Origin: Streptomyces nojiriensis
GTDB lineage: Bacteria > Actinomycetota > Actinomycetes > Streptomycetales > Streptomycetaceae
NCBI RefSeq assembly: GCF_017639205.1
Contig: NZ_CP071139.1
Location: forward strand, 6,633,501 to 6,697,500
DNA length: 64,000 nt
Direction of reading: 5' to 3'
A program made the translations under genes and the position numbers. A model generated the notes under the pieces. That model was not told the DNA's origin. It ran no database searches and saw only the letters and a program-made list of their open reading frames with translations. This document shows positions 42,295 to 51,319 of the stretch, piece by piece (position 1 is the stretch's first letter; each line of letters starts with the position of its first letter).

Positions 42295-44370
42295 CTAGGC
42301 GACCTCGACCCCGAACTCGCCCAGCAGGTCCTCCAGGCCGCCCCGGTAGCCCTTGCCGCCGATCACGAAGTCCCAGTCGCCGTTGGAGCGGTGCCGGAAC
42401 GAACCGAGGACCAGGGCGGTCTCGCCGGCGCGCCCGTCGGAGACGTCCAGCCGGCCCAGTTCCTCGCCGCCCGCGGACAGCAGCCGGATGTGGGCGTCGG
42501 TGAAGCCGGCGAGGTCGGCGTGGGGGTCGACCTCCGGGTCGATCGCGGCCACGAGGACCAGCCGGTCGGCCTGCGACGGCAGGGCGTCGAAGGAGACCTC
42601 CAGCGCCGCCTTGTCGGGCGCCGCGTGCGCGCGGGCCCGTACCGAACCGTCCGGGGTCCGCGGGTTGTTGAAGAAGACGAAGTGCTCCTCGCTCAGCACC
42701 CGGTTGCCCGTGCAGACGAGCGCGCACACGTCGAGCGCCACCGAACCCGACCAGGACATGCCGAGCACGTTGTGGTCGGCCGGGGGAGCCGGTTCGGCCG
42801 CCGCCCGCCGCGCGGGCGGCGCGGCGCCGCCGCCGCCGAGCCGGCCACGCAGTCCGTACTGGTGGAGCAGCTCGACCAGGTCCGTCCCGGGAACCAACTC
42901 CAGCGGCTTGCCGTTGGCAAAGGTGTACGACCCGGGGCCGAAGGACGCGGTGGTGACGAGCACCCCCTTGTTCGCCCCCTTGTCCTGGACCGTGCCGTAC
43001 AGATCACGCACGGCCGTCGGCGGCACCGTGTTCCGGTAGCGCTTGACCTGCACCACGATCCGCCCGCCCCGGATCGGCGCCGGGTCCACCGCCTCCACAT
43101 CGACCCCGCCGTCGCCCGACCGTTGCGTCGTAACCGCCTCCATGCCCATCGCCCGGAACAGCTCGGCGACCAGGTTCTCGAAGGCGATCGGGTCCATCGC
43201 GAAGAGATCCGGCTCGTCCTCGTCCGCGTCGCCCGTGTACCCGCCGTGGCTGACGACATCCCCGCCGACCTCGTCGGGCCGGCGCCCGGGGCGAACCGCC
43301 GTCAGCTGGTCGGGCCGCGCCGACAGCAGCCCGCCGAGCCCCGAGACCAGACAGTCCACCGCGCTGACCTGCTCCAGCCGCAGCCCGGCGAAGGCGCCGC
43401 GCGCCGCCGGCACCGTGGCGAGCACGAACCGCGCCTCCTGGCCCGTCACCGGATCGTGGCAGTCCACGAAGCCGTTCACCACGACCGAGTCCAGTACGCC
43501 GAACTCGTCCGCCGCGTACAGCTCGCGCACCACCAGCAGCACGCACTGGGCCAGCAGGTCCCGGTACAGTGCCCGCCGTTCCGTGACCGGGCGGGGCTTC
43601 ACCTTGTCCTGGTCCGTGCTCGGCAGGTACTGCACCGCCCGGGCCTCCGGGACCACCGCGTACCCGGGCAGCTCCCAGTCCAGCACCAGCTGGCGCGCGG
43701 CCGGATCGTACGCCGCCGCCACCTGCCTCGGCAGCCCCTCGGGCCAGGCGGTCGAGGCGTACAGGGCCGCCGAGAAGTACTCCACCGCCGCCTCGGCGTC
43801 ACCCGCGCGCAGCGCGTCGGCCAGCTCGGTGAGCCCGCCGTCGTGTGCCCGCATCCCCGCGAGCTGCTCGGCCGCCCACCGGTCGTACTGCTGTTGGTAC
43901 GCGGCCAGTTGCTGCCGGCGCTGCGCCTCCGCGGCGTTCGCGGCCTGCCAGGCCTGGGTGTAGCGGGCGTGCGCCTCCCGCTCCGCCTGCGCACGCTGGT
44001 TCGACCCGAGCGTCCAGCCGCTGCTCTGCCGCTGGAAATCCTCGATGCGGGGCATCGGCACCGGGTGCGCCAGGGCACCGGGGTCGAAGGGCTGCAGCCG
44101 GTCGGGCCGGGCCAGGGCGGATATCCGGAACGCCGGTGCCCGGCAGCCCGCGGCCAACAGGCACTTGAGGGCCTCGACCTCGGCGTCGAGCTGCGCGGTA
44201 CGCCGCAGGGCCTCGGCCTCGCGGTACTGCCGGTGGCTCCGGTTCGCGTCCCGTTCGTGGGCCCGCTGCCGGCGCTCGGCCTCCCGCTGCTGGACCAGCT
44301 GCGTCTGTTGCTGCCGGCGCTGGGCCTCCGCCCAGTTCCCGATCAGTCCGCTGCCCGCTCGACGGCTCAT
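42295..44370 (-). CDS. Mrr-type nuclease fused to a TerD domain
   Basis: A 691-residue protein with four parts. Residues 12-170 are two long Gln/Arg/Ala-rich coiled-coil segments. Residues 175-365 are a mixed region of unknown fold. Residues about 385-505 are an Mrr-like restriction endonuclease: FENLVAELFRAMGM, then GDGGVDVEAV (Asp420/424) and the Q-x-K strand VVQVKRYRN (Gln441, Lys443), the full PD-(D/E)xK pattern. Residues 535-690 are a TerD-like domain (SWSGSVALDVCALVC; RHRSNGDWDFVIGGKGYRGGLEDLL). It probably cuts DNA under control of the Ca-binding-type TerD module; target and trigger unknown. GGGGGAG precedes ATG 44370. Confidence 0.87.
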   Translation of the reverse strand: MSRRAGSGLIGNWAEAQRRQQQTQLVQQREAERRQRAHERDANRSHRQYREAEALRRTAQLDAEVEALKCLLAAGCRAPAFRISALARPDRLQPFDPGALAHPVPMPRIEDFQRQSSGWTLGSNQRAQAEREAHARYTQAWQAANAAEAQRRQQLAAYQQQYDRWAAEQLAGMRAHDGGLTELADALRAGDAEAAVEYFSAALYASTAWPEGLPRQVAAAYDPAARQLVLDWELPGYAVVPEARAVQYLPSTDQDKVKPRPVTERRALYRDLLAQCVLLVVRELYAADEFGVLDSVVVNGFVDCHDPVTGQEARFVLATVPAARGAFAGLRLEQVSAVDCLVSGLGGLLSARPDQLTAVRPGRRPDEVGGDVVSHGGYTGDADEDEPDLFAMDPIAFENLVAELFRAMGMEAVTTQRSGDGGVDVEAVDPAPIRGGRIVVQVKRYRNTVPPTAVRDLYGTVQDKGANKGVLVTTASFGPGSYTFANGKPLELVPGTDLVELLHQYGLRGRLGGGGAAPPARRAAAEPAPPADHNVLGMSWSGSVALDVCALVCTGNRVLSEEHFVFFNNPRTPDGSVRARAHAAPDKAALEVSFDALPSQADRLVLVAAIDPEVDPHADLAGFTDAHIRLLSAGGEELGRLDVSDGRAGETALVLGSFRHRSNGDWDFVIGGKGYRGGLEDLLGEFGVEVA

Positions 44371-44419
44371 CAGCTGCGTTCTCCCCCCACCGCGTCCACG
44401 GGGAAAACACTAGTCGGCA

Positions 44420-44455
44420 TTCGGGTGGTACGTCCCCCCGGTCGTACCACCCGAA
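44420..44455 (-). terminator. parC terminator
   Basis: TTCGGGTGGTACG/CGTACCACCCGAA, perfect 13-bp stem, 10-nt loop. It lies just past the parC stop (minus strand) and before the Mrr-TerD start, separating the two transcripts. Confidence 0.65.
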
Positions 44456-44469
44456 CGCCCTCCCGCGAC

Positions 44470-46926
44470 CTACAGTGCGGCTCCCGCCAGCGCCGCGACC
44501 GCCGACGGCAGTGCCGCCCCCGAGCCGTCCCGGCGCGGGTCCACGGCCGGCAGCTCGGCCGGAGTGCCGTTCGCCGCCGCCGCGCGGACGGGGGAGCCGC
44601 CCGCCCAGGCCAGGACCAGCACGTCCTCGCCCTTCAGGAACCGCTGGCAGCGCACGCCGCCCGTGGCCCGGCCCTTGCGCGGGTACTGGTCGAAGGGGGT
44701 CAGCTTCCCGGACAGCACCGAGCCGTCCAGGGTGCCGTGCGAGCCCGCCACCGTGAAGACCACGGCGTCCCGCGCCGGGTCCACGGCCGAGAAGTGGATC
44801 ACCTTGGCGCCGTCGGCGAGCTTGATGCCCGCCATACCGCCCGCCGGACGGCCCTGCGGGCGGACCTGGCCCGCCGGATAGCGCAGCAGCTGGGCGTCGT
44901 CGGTGATGAAGACCAGGTCCTCCTCACCCGTGCGCAGCTCGACCGCGCCGACGATCCGGTCGCCCTCCTTGAGGGTGATGACCTCCAGCTCGTCCTTGTT
45001 CGCCGGGTAGTCCGGCACGACGCGCTTGACCACGCCCTGCTCGGTGCCCAGCGCGAGGCCCTGCGAGGACTCGTCCAGCGAGGTCAGGCAGATCACCTTC
45101 TCGTCCGCCTCCAGCCCGGAGACGAACTCCGAGACGGGGGCGCCGCCCGCCAGGTTCGGCGCGGCGTGCGTGTCCGGCAGCTGCGGCAGGTCGATCACCG
45201 ACAGCCGCAGCAGCCGCCCGTACGAGGTGACCACGCCGACATCGGCCCGGGCGGTCGCGGCGACCTGCGAGACGATCAGGTCGTGCTTGGCGCGGGCGCC
45301 GCCCTCCTCCTCCGGCAGCGCGTCGCCGTTCGCCGTACGCGCCAGCAGGCCCGTCGAGGACAGCAGCACCCGGCACGGGTCGTCCGCGACCTCCAGCGGA
45401 ACGGCCGCCACCGCGGTGCCCGCGGACTCCAGCAGCACCGTACGGCGCCCGGTGCCGAACTTCTTCGCGACCGCCGCCAGTTCCGCGGAGACCAGCTTGC
45501 GCAGCTCGCTGTCCGACTCGAGGATCCCGGTCAGCTCGTCGATCTCGCCCGTCAGCCGGTCGCGCTCGGACTCCAGCTCGATCCGGTCGAACCGGGTGAG
45601 CCGGCGCAGCGGGGTGTCCAGGATGTACTGGGTCTGGATCTCGCTCAGCGAGAACCGCTCCATCAGCCGGGACTTGGCCTGCGCGGAGTTGTCGCTGTCC
45701 CGGATGAGCCGGATGACCTCGTCGATGTCGAGGAGCGCCACCAGCAGGCCCTCGACCAGGTGCAGGCGGTCGCGGCGCTTGGTGCGGCGGAACTCGCTGC
45801 GCCGCCGGACGACCTCGAAGCGGTGGTCGAGATAGACCTCCAGCAGCTCCTTGAGGCCCAGCGTCAGGGGCTGCCCGTCCACCAGCGCCACGTTGTTGAT
45901 GCCGAAGGACTCCTCCATCGGCGTCAGCTTGTAGAGCTGCTCCAGCACGGCCTCCGGGTGGAAGCCGTTCTTGATCTCGATGACCAGGCGCAGGCCGTGC
46001 GAGCGGTCGGTGAGGTCCTTCACGTCGGCGATGCCCTGGAGCTTCTTCGAGCCGACCAGGTCCTTGATCTTCGCGATGACCTTTTCGGGGCCGACCGTGA
46101 AGGGCAGTTCGGTGACGACCAGGCCCTTGCGGCGCGCCGTCACGTCCTCCACGGCCACCGTCGCGCGGATCTTGAAGGTGCCGCGGCCGTTCTCGTAGGC
46201 GTCCTTGATGCCCGAGAGCCCGACGATCCGGCCGCCCGTGGGCAGGTCCGGACCCGGCACGAAGCGCATCAGCGCCTCCAGGTCCGCCTGCGGGTACCGG
46301 ATCAGGTGGCGGGCGGCCGCGATGACCTCGCCGAGGTTGTGCGGGGGCATGTTGGTGGCCATCCCGACCGCGATCCCGGACGCGCCGTTGACCAGCAGGT
46401 TCGGGTAGGCGGCGGGCAGGGCGACCGGCTCCCGCTCCTGGCCGTCGTAGTTGGCGGTGAAGTCGACGGTGTCCTCGTCGATCGACTCCGTCATCAGCGA
46501 GGTGGCGTCGGCCATCTTGCACTCGGTGTAACGCATCGCGGCCGGCGGGTCGTCGTTGCCGAGCGAACCGAAGTTGCCGTGGCCGTCGACCAGCGGCAGC
46601 CGCATGGAGAAGGGCTGCGCCATGCGCACGAGGGCGTCGTAGATCGACGCGTCACCGTGCGGGTGGAGCTTGCCCATGACCTCGCCGACGACACGGGCGC
46701 ACTTCACGTAGCCGCGGTCGGGGCGCAGGCCCATCTCGTTCATCTGGTACACGATGCGCCGGTGCACCGGCTTCATGCCGTCCCGGGCGTCGGGCAGGGC
46801 ACGGGAGTAGATCACCGAGTACGCGTACTCGAGGAAGGAGCCCTGCATTTCGTCGACGACGTCGATGTCGAGGATCTTCTCCTCGAAATCCTCCGGCGGC
46901 GGGGTCTTCGTGCTGCGGCGGGCCAT
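44470..46926 (-). CDS. parC: DNA topoisomerase IV subunit A
   Basis: An 818-residue type IIA topoisomerase breakage-rejoining subunit. The N-terminal half has the winged-helix catalytic core: LPDARDGMKPVHRRIVY, GDASIYDALVRMAQPFSMR, and catalytic Tyr133 in AMRYTECKM. A coiled-coil gate follows (about 430-500; ELESERDRLTGEIDEL). The C-terminal beta-pinwheel (about 530-800) has repeated blades such as VGVVTSYGRLLRLSV and VFTVAGSHGTLDGSVL. No GyrA-box (QRRGGKG) was noticed, which favours ParC over GyrA. It pairs with parE at 26.5 kb. ATG 46926 has AAGGAG 11 nt upstream. Confidence 0.93.
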   Translation of the reverse strand: MARRSTKTPPPEDFEEKILDIDVVDEMQGSFLEYAYSVIYSRALPDARDGMKPVHRRIVYQMNEMGLRPDRGYVKCARVVGEVMGKLHPHGDASIYDALVRMAQPFSMRLPLVDGHGNFGSLGNDDPPAAMRYTECKMADATSLMTESIDEDTVDFTANYDGQEREPVALPAAYPNLLVNGASGIAVGMATNMPPHNLGEVIAAARHLIRYPQADLEALMRFVPGPDLPTGGRIVGLSGIKDAYENGRGTFKIRATVAVEDVTARRKGLVVTELPFTVGPEKVIAKIKDLVGSKKLQGIADVKDLTDRSHGLRLVIEIKNGFHPEAVLEQLYKLTPMEESFGINNVALVDGQPLTLGLKELLEVYLDHRFEVVRRRSEFRRTKRRDRLHLVEGLLVALLDIDEVIRLIRDSDNSAQAKSRLMERFSLSEIQTQYILDTPLRRLTRFDRIELESERDRLTGEIDELTGILESDSELRKLVSAELAAVAKKFGTGRRTVLLESAGTAVAAVPLEVADDPCRVLLSSTGLLARTANGDALPEEEGGARAKHDLIVSQVAATARADVGVVTSYGRLLRLSVIDLPQLPDTHAAPNLAGGAPVSEFVSGLEADEKVICLTSLDESSQGLALGTEQGVVKRVVPDYPANKDELEVITLKEGDRIVGAVELRTGEEDLVFITDDAQLLRYPAGQVRPQGRPAGGMAGIKLADGAKVIHFSAVDPARDAVVFTVAGSHGTLDGSVLSGKLTPFDQYPRKGRATGGVRCQRFLKGEDVLVLAWAGGSPVRAAAANGTPAELPAVDPRRDGSGAALPSAVAALAGAAL

Positions 46927-47185
46927 CGCTGCGCGGCTCCTTAACCAAAATGGGGTGTGCTGGGTGTCGGGCGGGGTGTCTGGCTGGGTCTGGCGGTCTT
47001 GTGGTGTCCGGCGAGGGTACGACGCGGACCATTGTGGCCCGACGCACCGACAACGCCGACTCCGACCCCGGGGGTCCCCCGGACGGAGTGCGGGGGAGTG
47101 ACCCGGGAACTTATCCGGCGGTCGGCGCGCTTGCATACAGTGGCAGGTCGATAAGAAATCTCTGCATCGCGATCGAAGGGACCAC

Positions 47186-48553
47186 ATGCCCATGGGTCAC
47201 ACGGCCACAGCCCAGGCCGGCTCCGGCGGCCTGACAGCGACCGAGCACCGGCTGGCCAACGGCCTGCGCGTGGTGCTCTCCGAGGACCACCTGACCCCGG
47301 TCGCCGCGGTCTGCCTCTGGTACGACGTCGGCTCGCGCCACGAAGTCAAGGGACGCACCGGCCTGGCTCACCTCTTCGAGCACCTGATGTTCCAGGGGTC
47401 GGCGAGCGTACCCGGCAACGGGCACTTCGAACTGGTCCAGGGCGCCGGCGGCTCCCTCAACGGCACCACCAGCTTCGAGCGCACCAACTACTTCGAGACG
47501 ATGCCGACCCACCAGCTGGAGCTCGCCCTCTGGCTGGAGGCGGACCGGATGGGGTCCCTGCTGGCCGCCCTGGACGACGAGTCCATGGAGAACCAGCGCG
47601 ACGTCGTCAAGAACGAGCGCCGCCAGCGGTACGACAACGTCCCCTACGGCACGGCCTTCGAGCGGCTCACCGCCCTGGCCTACCCCGAGGGCCACCCGTA
47701 CCACCACACCCCGATCGGCTCCATGGCCGACCTGGACGCCGCCTCCCTGGAGGACGCGCGCACCTTCTTCCGTACGTACTACGCGCCCAACAACGCGGTG
47801 CTCTCGGTCGTCGGCGACATCGACCCCGAGCAGACGCTCGCCTGGGTCGAGAAGTACTTCGGCACCATCCCCGCGCACGACGGCAAGCAGCCGCCCCGCG
47901 ACGGCTCGCTGCCCGACATCATCGGGGAGCAGCTGCGCGAGGAGATCGTCGAGGAGGTCCCGGCGCGTGCGCTGATGGCCGCCTACCGGCTGCCGCACGA
48001 CGGCACCCGCGAGTGCGACGCCGCCGACGTGGCGCTGACCATCCTGGGCGGCGGCGAGTCCTCGCTGCTGCACAACCGGCTGGTACGCCGCGACCAGAGC
48101 GCCGTCGCGGCCGGCTTCGGCATGCTGCGCCTGGCCGGGGCGCCCTCCCTGGGCTGGCTGGACGTCAAGACCTCCAGCGGGGTCGAGATCCCCGACATCG
48201 AGGCGGCCGTGGACGAGGAGCTCGCGCGGTTCGCCGCCGAGGGCCCGACGGCCGAGGAGATGGAGCGCGCCCAGGCGCAGCTGGAGCGCGAGTGGCTGGA
48301 CCGGCTGAGCACGGTGGCCGGCCGCGCCGACGAACTGTGCCGCTTCGCGGTGCTGTTCGGCGACCCGCAGCTGGCGCTGACCGCCGTCCAGCGCGTCCTC
48401 GACGTCACCGCCGAGGAGGTGCAGGCCGTGGCCGCGGCCCGACTGCGCCCGGACAACCGCGCGGTGCTCGTCTACGAGCCGCTCGCGGCCGACGAGTCCG
48501 ACCAGCACGACGAGTCCGACGACTCCGACGAGAACGAGGGGGCGGAGCAGTGA
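47186..48553 (+). CDS. M16 family zinc metallopeptidase, catalytic subunit
   Basis: A 455-residue pitrilysin-family protein. The inverted zinc motif HLFEH is at 62-66 (His62, His66 ligands, Glu65 catalytic), and the distal Glu is about Glu144 in VVKNERRQRY, the expected spacing. The rest is the duplicated M16 fold. No signal peptide is seen, so it likely acts in the cytoplasm on peptides. The C-terminus is an acidic Asp/Ser/Glu run (about 435-455). GAAGGGA precedes ATG 47186. It overlaps the second M16 gene by 4 bp (GTGA), so the two subunits are translationally coupled. Divergent from parC across 259 bp. Confidence 0.92.
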   Translation: MPMGHTATAQAGSGGLTATEHRLANGLRVVLSEDHLTPVAAVCLWYDVGSRHEVKGRTGLAHLFEHLMFQGSASVPGNGHFELVQGAGGSLNGTTSFERTNYFETMPTHQLELALWLEADRMGSLLAALDDESMENQRDVVKNERRQRYDNVPYGTAFERLTALAYPEGHPYHHTPIGSMADLDAASLEDARTFFRTYYAPNNAVLSVVGDIDPEQTLAWVEKYFGTIPAHDGKQPPRDGSLPDIIGEQLREEIVEEVPARALMAAYRLPHDGTRECDAADVALTILGGGESSLLHNRLVRRDQSAVAAGFGMLRLAGAPSLGWLDVKTSSGVEIPDIEAAVDEELARFAAEGPTAEEMERAQAQLEREWLDRLSTVAGRADELCRFAVLFGDPQLALTAVQRVLDVTAEEVQAVAAARLRPDNRAVLVYEPLAADESDQHDESDDSDENEGAEQ

Positions 48554-49941
48554 GCGACACGGCAGCCGTCACGATGACCTTCCACCCGCGCCCGCAGGCC
48601 GGCGAGCCGCAGCCGTGGGCCTTCCCGGCCCCCGACCGCGGGCAGCTGTCCAACGGGCTGACCCTGCTGCGCTGCCACCGGCCCGGCCAGCAGGTCGTCG
48701 CGGTCGAGGTCAACCTCGCCGCCCCGCTGGACGCCGAGCCCGAGGGCCTGGACGGCGTGGCGACCATCATGGCGCGGGCGTTCTCCGAGGGCACCGACAA
48801 GCACTCCGCCGAGGAGTTCGCGGCCGAGCTGGAGCGCTGCGGCGCCACCCTGGACGCGCACGCCGACCACCCGGGCCTGCGGGTCTCGCTGGAGGTCCCG
48901 GCCTCCCGGCTGCCCAAGGCGCTGGGCCTGCTCGCCGAGGCGCTGCGCGCCCCCGCCTTCGCCGACGCCGAGGTCGACCGGCTGGTGCGCAACCGGCTCG
49001 ACGAGATCCCGCACGAGCTGGCCAACCCCCAGCGCCGCGCCGCCAAGCAGCTCTCCAAGGAGCTCTTCCCCGCCACCCTGCGGATGTCCCGGCCGCGCCA
49101 GGGCACCGAGGAGACGGTCGCCCGGATCGACTCCGCCGCCGTACGCGCCTTCTACGAGGCCCACGTACGCCCCGCCACCGCCACCGCGGTGGTCGTCGGC
49201 GACCTGACCGGCATCGACCTGGACGCCGTGCTCGCGGACACCCTGGGCGCCTGGACGGGCAACACCGCCGCCGCCCTCCCGGTGCCGCCGGTGACCGCCG
49301 ACGACACCGGCCGCGTGGTCATCGTGGACCGGCCCGGCGCGGTCCAGACGCAGCTGCTGATCGGCCGGATCGGGGCGGACCGCCACGACCGGGTGTGGGC
49401 GGCCCAGGTGCTGGGCACGTACTGCCTGGGCGGCACGCTCACCTCGCGCCTGGACAAGGTGCTGCGCGAGGAGAAGGGGTACACCTACGGCGTGCGCGCC
49501 TTCGGCCAGGTGCTGCGCTCCACCGCGGACGGCAAGGGCGCCTCGATGCTCGCCATCAGCGGCTCGGTGGACACCCCGAACACCGGACCGGCGCTGGAGG
49601 ACCTCTGGAAGGTGCTGCGCACCCTCGCGGAGGGCGGTCTGACCGACGCCGAACGCGATGTCGCCGTGCAGAACCTGGTGGGCGTGGCCCCGCTGAAGTT
49701 CGAGACGGCGGCCTCGGTCGCGAGCACGCTCGCCGACCAGGTCGAGCAGGAGCTGCCGGACGACTACCAGGCGCAGTTGTACGCCCAGCTCGCCGAGACG
49801 GGCACGGTGGAGGCGACCACGGCGGTCGTCAAGGCCTTCCCCGCGGACCGGCTGGTCACCGTCCTGGTGGGCGACGCGGCGCTGATCGAGGAGCCCGTGC
49901 GGGCTCTTGGGATCGGAGAGGTCACGGTCGTCTCCAACTGA
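48550..49941 (+). CDS. M16 family peptidase-like protein, non-catalytic partner
   Basis: A 463-residue M16-fold protein that lacks the HxxEH zinc motif: at the equivalent place it reads ATIMARAFSEGTDKHS. It retains the other half's substrate-binding features such as LGGTLTSRLDKVLREEKGYTYGV, typical of the second subunit of two-chain M16 enzymes. It should form a heterodimer with the product of the upstream gene and supply the R-Y pair for substrate binding. GTG 48550 is set by the 4-bp overlap. A very strong terminator follows 44 bp after the stop. Confidence 0.9.
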   Translation: MSDTAAVTMTFHPRPQAGEPQPWAFPAPDRGQLSNGLTLLRCHRPGQQVVAVEVNLAAPLDAEPEGLDGVATIMARAFSEGTDKHSAEEFAAELERCGATLDAHADHPGLRVSLEVPASRLPKALGLLAEALRAPAFADAEVDRLVRNRLDEIPHELANPQRRAAKQLSKELFPATLRMSRPRQGTEETVARIDSAAVRAFYEAHVRPATATAVVVGDLTGIDLDAVLADTLGAWTGNTAAALPVPPVTADDTGRVVIVDRPGAVQTQLLIGRIGADRHDRVWAAQVLGTYCLGGTLTSRLDKVLREEKGYTYGVRAFGQVLRSTADGKGASMLAISGSVDTPNTGPALEDLWKVLRTLAEGGLTDAERDVAVQNLVGVAPLKFETAASVASTLADQVEQELPDDYQAQLYAQLAETGTVEATTAVVKAFPADRLVTVLVGDAALIEEPVRALGIGEVTVVSN

Positions 49942-49984
49942 CCGTCGGACGACGGCTCATTGAGGGCCGGCTGAAGGTTTCAGC

Positions 49985-50018
49985 AAGGGGTTCTGGTGAC
50001 TTGTCACCAGAACCCCTT
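49985..50018 (+). terminator. M16 operon terminator, perfect palindrome
   Basis: A perfect 16-bp inverted repeat (left arm 49985-50000, right arm 50003-50018) starting AAGGGGTTCTGG, with only 2 nt between arms, followed by TTTG. It is the closest to a classical rho-independent terminator in this window. Confidence 0.85.
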
Positions 50019-50083
50019 TTGTCCGTTTAGTGGTGAGGTTGCTTGTATGCGGTGTGGCGTACGCAACAAAAAGCCGTGTCTGT

Positions 50084-50113
50084 TTGGCGATTGACTGATG
50101 ATCCGCCTAGCGT
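50084..50113 (+). promoter_or_regulatory. Promoter of riboswitch-M23 transcript, TTGGCG-N18-TAGCGT
   Basis: TTGGCG (50084-50089) and TAGCGT (50108-50113) at 18-nt spacing form an HrdB-type promoter. Transcription would start about 50120, just ahead of the riboswitch. Confidence 0.5.
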
Positions 50114-50149
50114 CGGCCGTGCTGTCCGTCAGTTGTGCCCGCCGCACCC

Positions 50150-50318
50150 GCGGCACCGGGCAGCGATCGCCGAGTCCCCGTCAGGCGCGAGCCTGGGGAG
50201 CCGGGGACCCACATGAGTCCCTGGGGTGAATCGGACCCCCTCGCAAGAGGAGATCCGTAGGAGACCTTCCTGCTCCGAACCCGTCAGCTAACCCGGTAGG
50301 CGAGAAGGAAGGAAAGGA
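50150..50318 (+). ncRNA. c-di-AMP (ydaO/yuaA) riboswitch
   Basis: Several conserved ydaO-class blocks occur in order: GCCGGGGACCCACATGAG, CCTGGGGTGAATC, CGAACCCGTCAGCTAACCC and GGTAGGCGAGAAGGAAGG. In actinobacteria this class sits upstream of cell-wall hydrolase genes and usually turns expression off when c-di-AMP is high. Here the next gene is an M23 peptidase, starting 12 nt after the element. The 5' boundary is approximate. Confidence 0.88.
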
Positions 50319-50329
50319 TCAAACCCTTC

Positions 50330-51133
50330 ATGGCGTTTGGCAGTCGTCCCGCTGGTACCGGTAAGCACCGTGGCTCCAGCCGTCTGAGCAAGAAGACCGC
50401 CGGTTACGCCGGTATCGCCGCGATCGCCACCACGGGTGTCGTCGGCTCCCTCGCCGCCCCGGCCTTCGCCGCGGACAACCACAGCAGCACCATCGGCCAG
50501 GACAACGGCCTGGGCGCCGTGGTCGTCGCCGAGGACCTCGCGGGCGACATCGCAGACCAGGCCGAGACCCAGCACCGCGGCGCCGAGCAGGACGCCGCCA
50601 AGGCGCAGGCCGAGGCCGACGCGAAGCAGCGGGCCGCGGAGGCCAAGCGCCTCGCCGAGGCCAAGGCGAAGGTCGAGCGCGAGGCCGCCGAGCGCGCCGC
50701 CCGCGAGGAGGAGCGCAAGCGCCTCAACACCTTCGTCGCCCCGGTGGACGGCTCGTACGTCAGCACGCAGTACCACGCGGGCGGCGGCATGTGGTCCTCC
50801 GGCTCCCACACGGGCATCGACTTCCACGCCGCCTCCGGTACCTCGGTCCACGCGGTGGGCGTCGGCACCGTCGTCGAGGCCGGCTGGGGTGGCGCGTACG
50901 GCAACAACGTCGTCATCAAGCACAACGACGGCACCTACACCCAGTACGGGCACATGACCTCGCTGAACGTCTCCGTCGGCGACCAGGTCACCCCCGGCCA
51001 GCAGATCGGCCTGTCGGGCTCCACCGGCAACTCCAGCGGCCCGCACCTGCACTTCGAGGCCCGCACCGGCTCGCAGTACGGCTCGGACATCGACCCGATC
51101 GCGTACCTGCGCTCGCACGGCGTCAGCCTCTGA
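50330..51133 (+). CDS. Secreted M23 metallopeptidase (peptidoglycan hydrolase)
   Basis: A 267-residue export protein. The basic N-terminus and hydrophobic core (about 24-43) end at an AxA site (PAFA-AD, about 47). Residues 75-132 are an Ala/Glu/Lys/Arg-rich coiled coil. Residues 150-262 are the LytM/M23 domain with zinc ligands His160 and Asp164 (HTGIDF), His208 (YGHMT) and His239-x-His241 (HLH), all present. It should cut peptide cross-bridges in the cell wall. A c-di-AMP riboswitch in its leader links wall remodelling to c-di-AMP. A terminator lies 24 bp after the stop. Confidence 0.94.
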   Translation: MAFGSRPAGTGKHRGSSRLSKKTAGYAGIAAIATTGVVGSLAAPAFAADNHSSTIGQDNGLGAVVVAEDLAGDIADQAETQHRGAEQDAAKAQAEADAKQRAAEAKRLAEAKAKVEREAAERAAREEERKRLNTFVAPVDGSYVSTQYHAGGGMWSSGSHTGIDFHAASGTSVHAVGVGTVVEAGWGGAYGNNVVIKHNDGTYTQYGHMTSLNVSVGDQVTPGQQIGLSGSTGNSSGPHLHFEARTGSQYGSDIDPIAYLRSHGVSL

Positions 51134-51156
51134 CACCGCCTCGCACCGCTTCACCG

Positions 51157-51185
51157 AAGACCCCGGCTCCCCGAGCCGGGGTCTT
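51157..51185 (+). terminator. M23 peptidase terminator
   Basis: AAGACCCCGGCTC/GAGCCGGGGTCTT, perfect 13-bp stem, 3-nt CCC loop, then TGTG. Classic G+C-rich hairpin. Confidence 0.75.
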
Positions 51186-51319
51186 TGTGTGTTGCGTCCT
51201 TGTGTAAATGTTTCGTATTTCTGGCCGCTCTCGGAAATTATCGTGTGTTGCAATAGAGTCGCAGCACGCGCATGTGCGTGCAATGAGGCTGGCAGACGGA
51301 AATAGGCGGAGGTTCGGTC

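Noticed and set aside
42391..46944. A 1517-codon open frame on the plus strand antisense to the Mrr-TerD and parC genes
   Set aside because: It is full of Arg/Gly/Val low-complexity sequence and mirrors two clearly real genes. High G+C removes stop codons from antisense frames.
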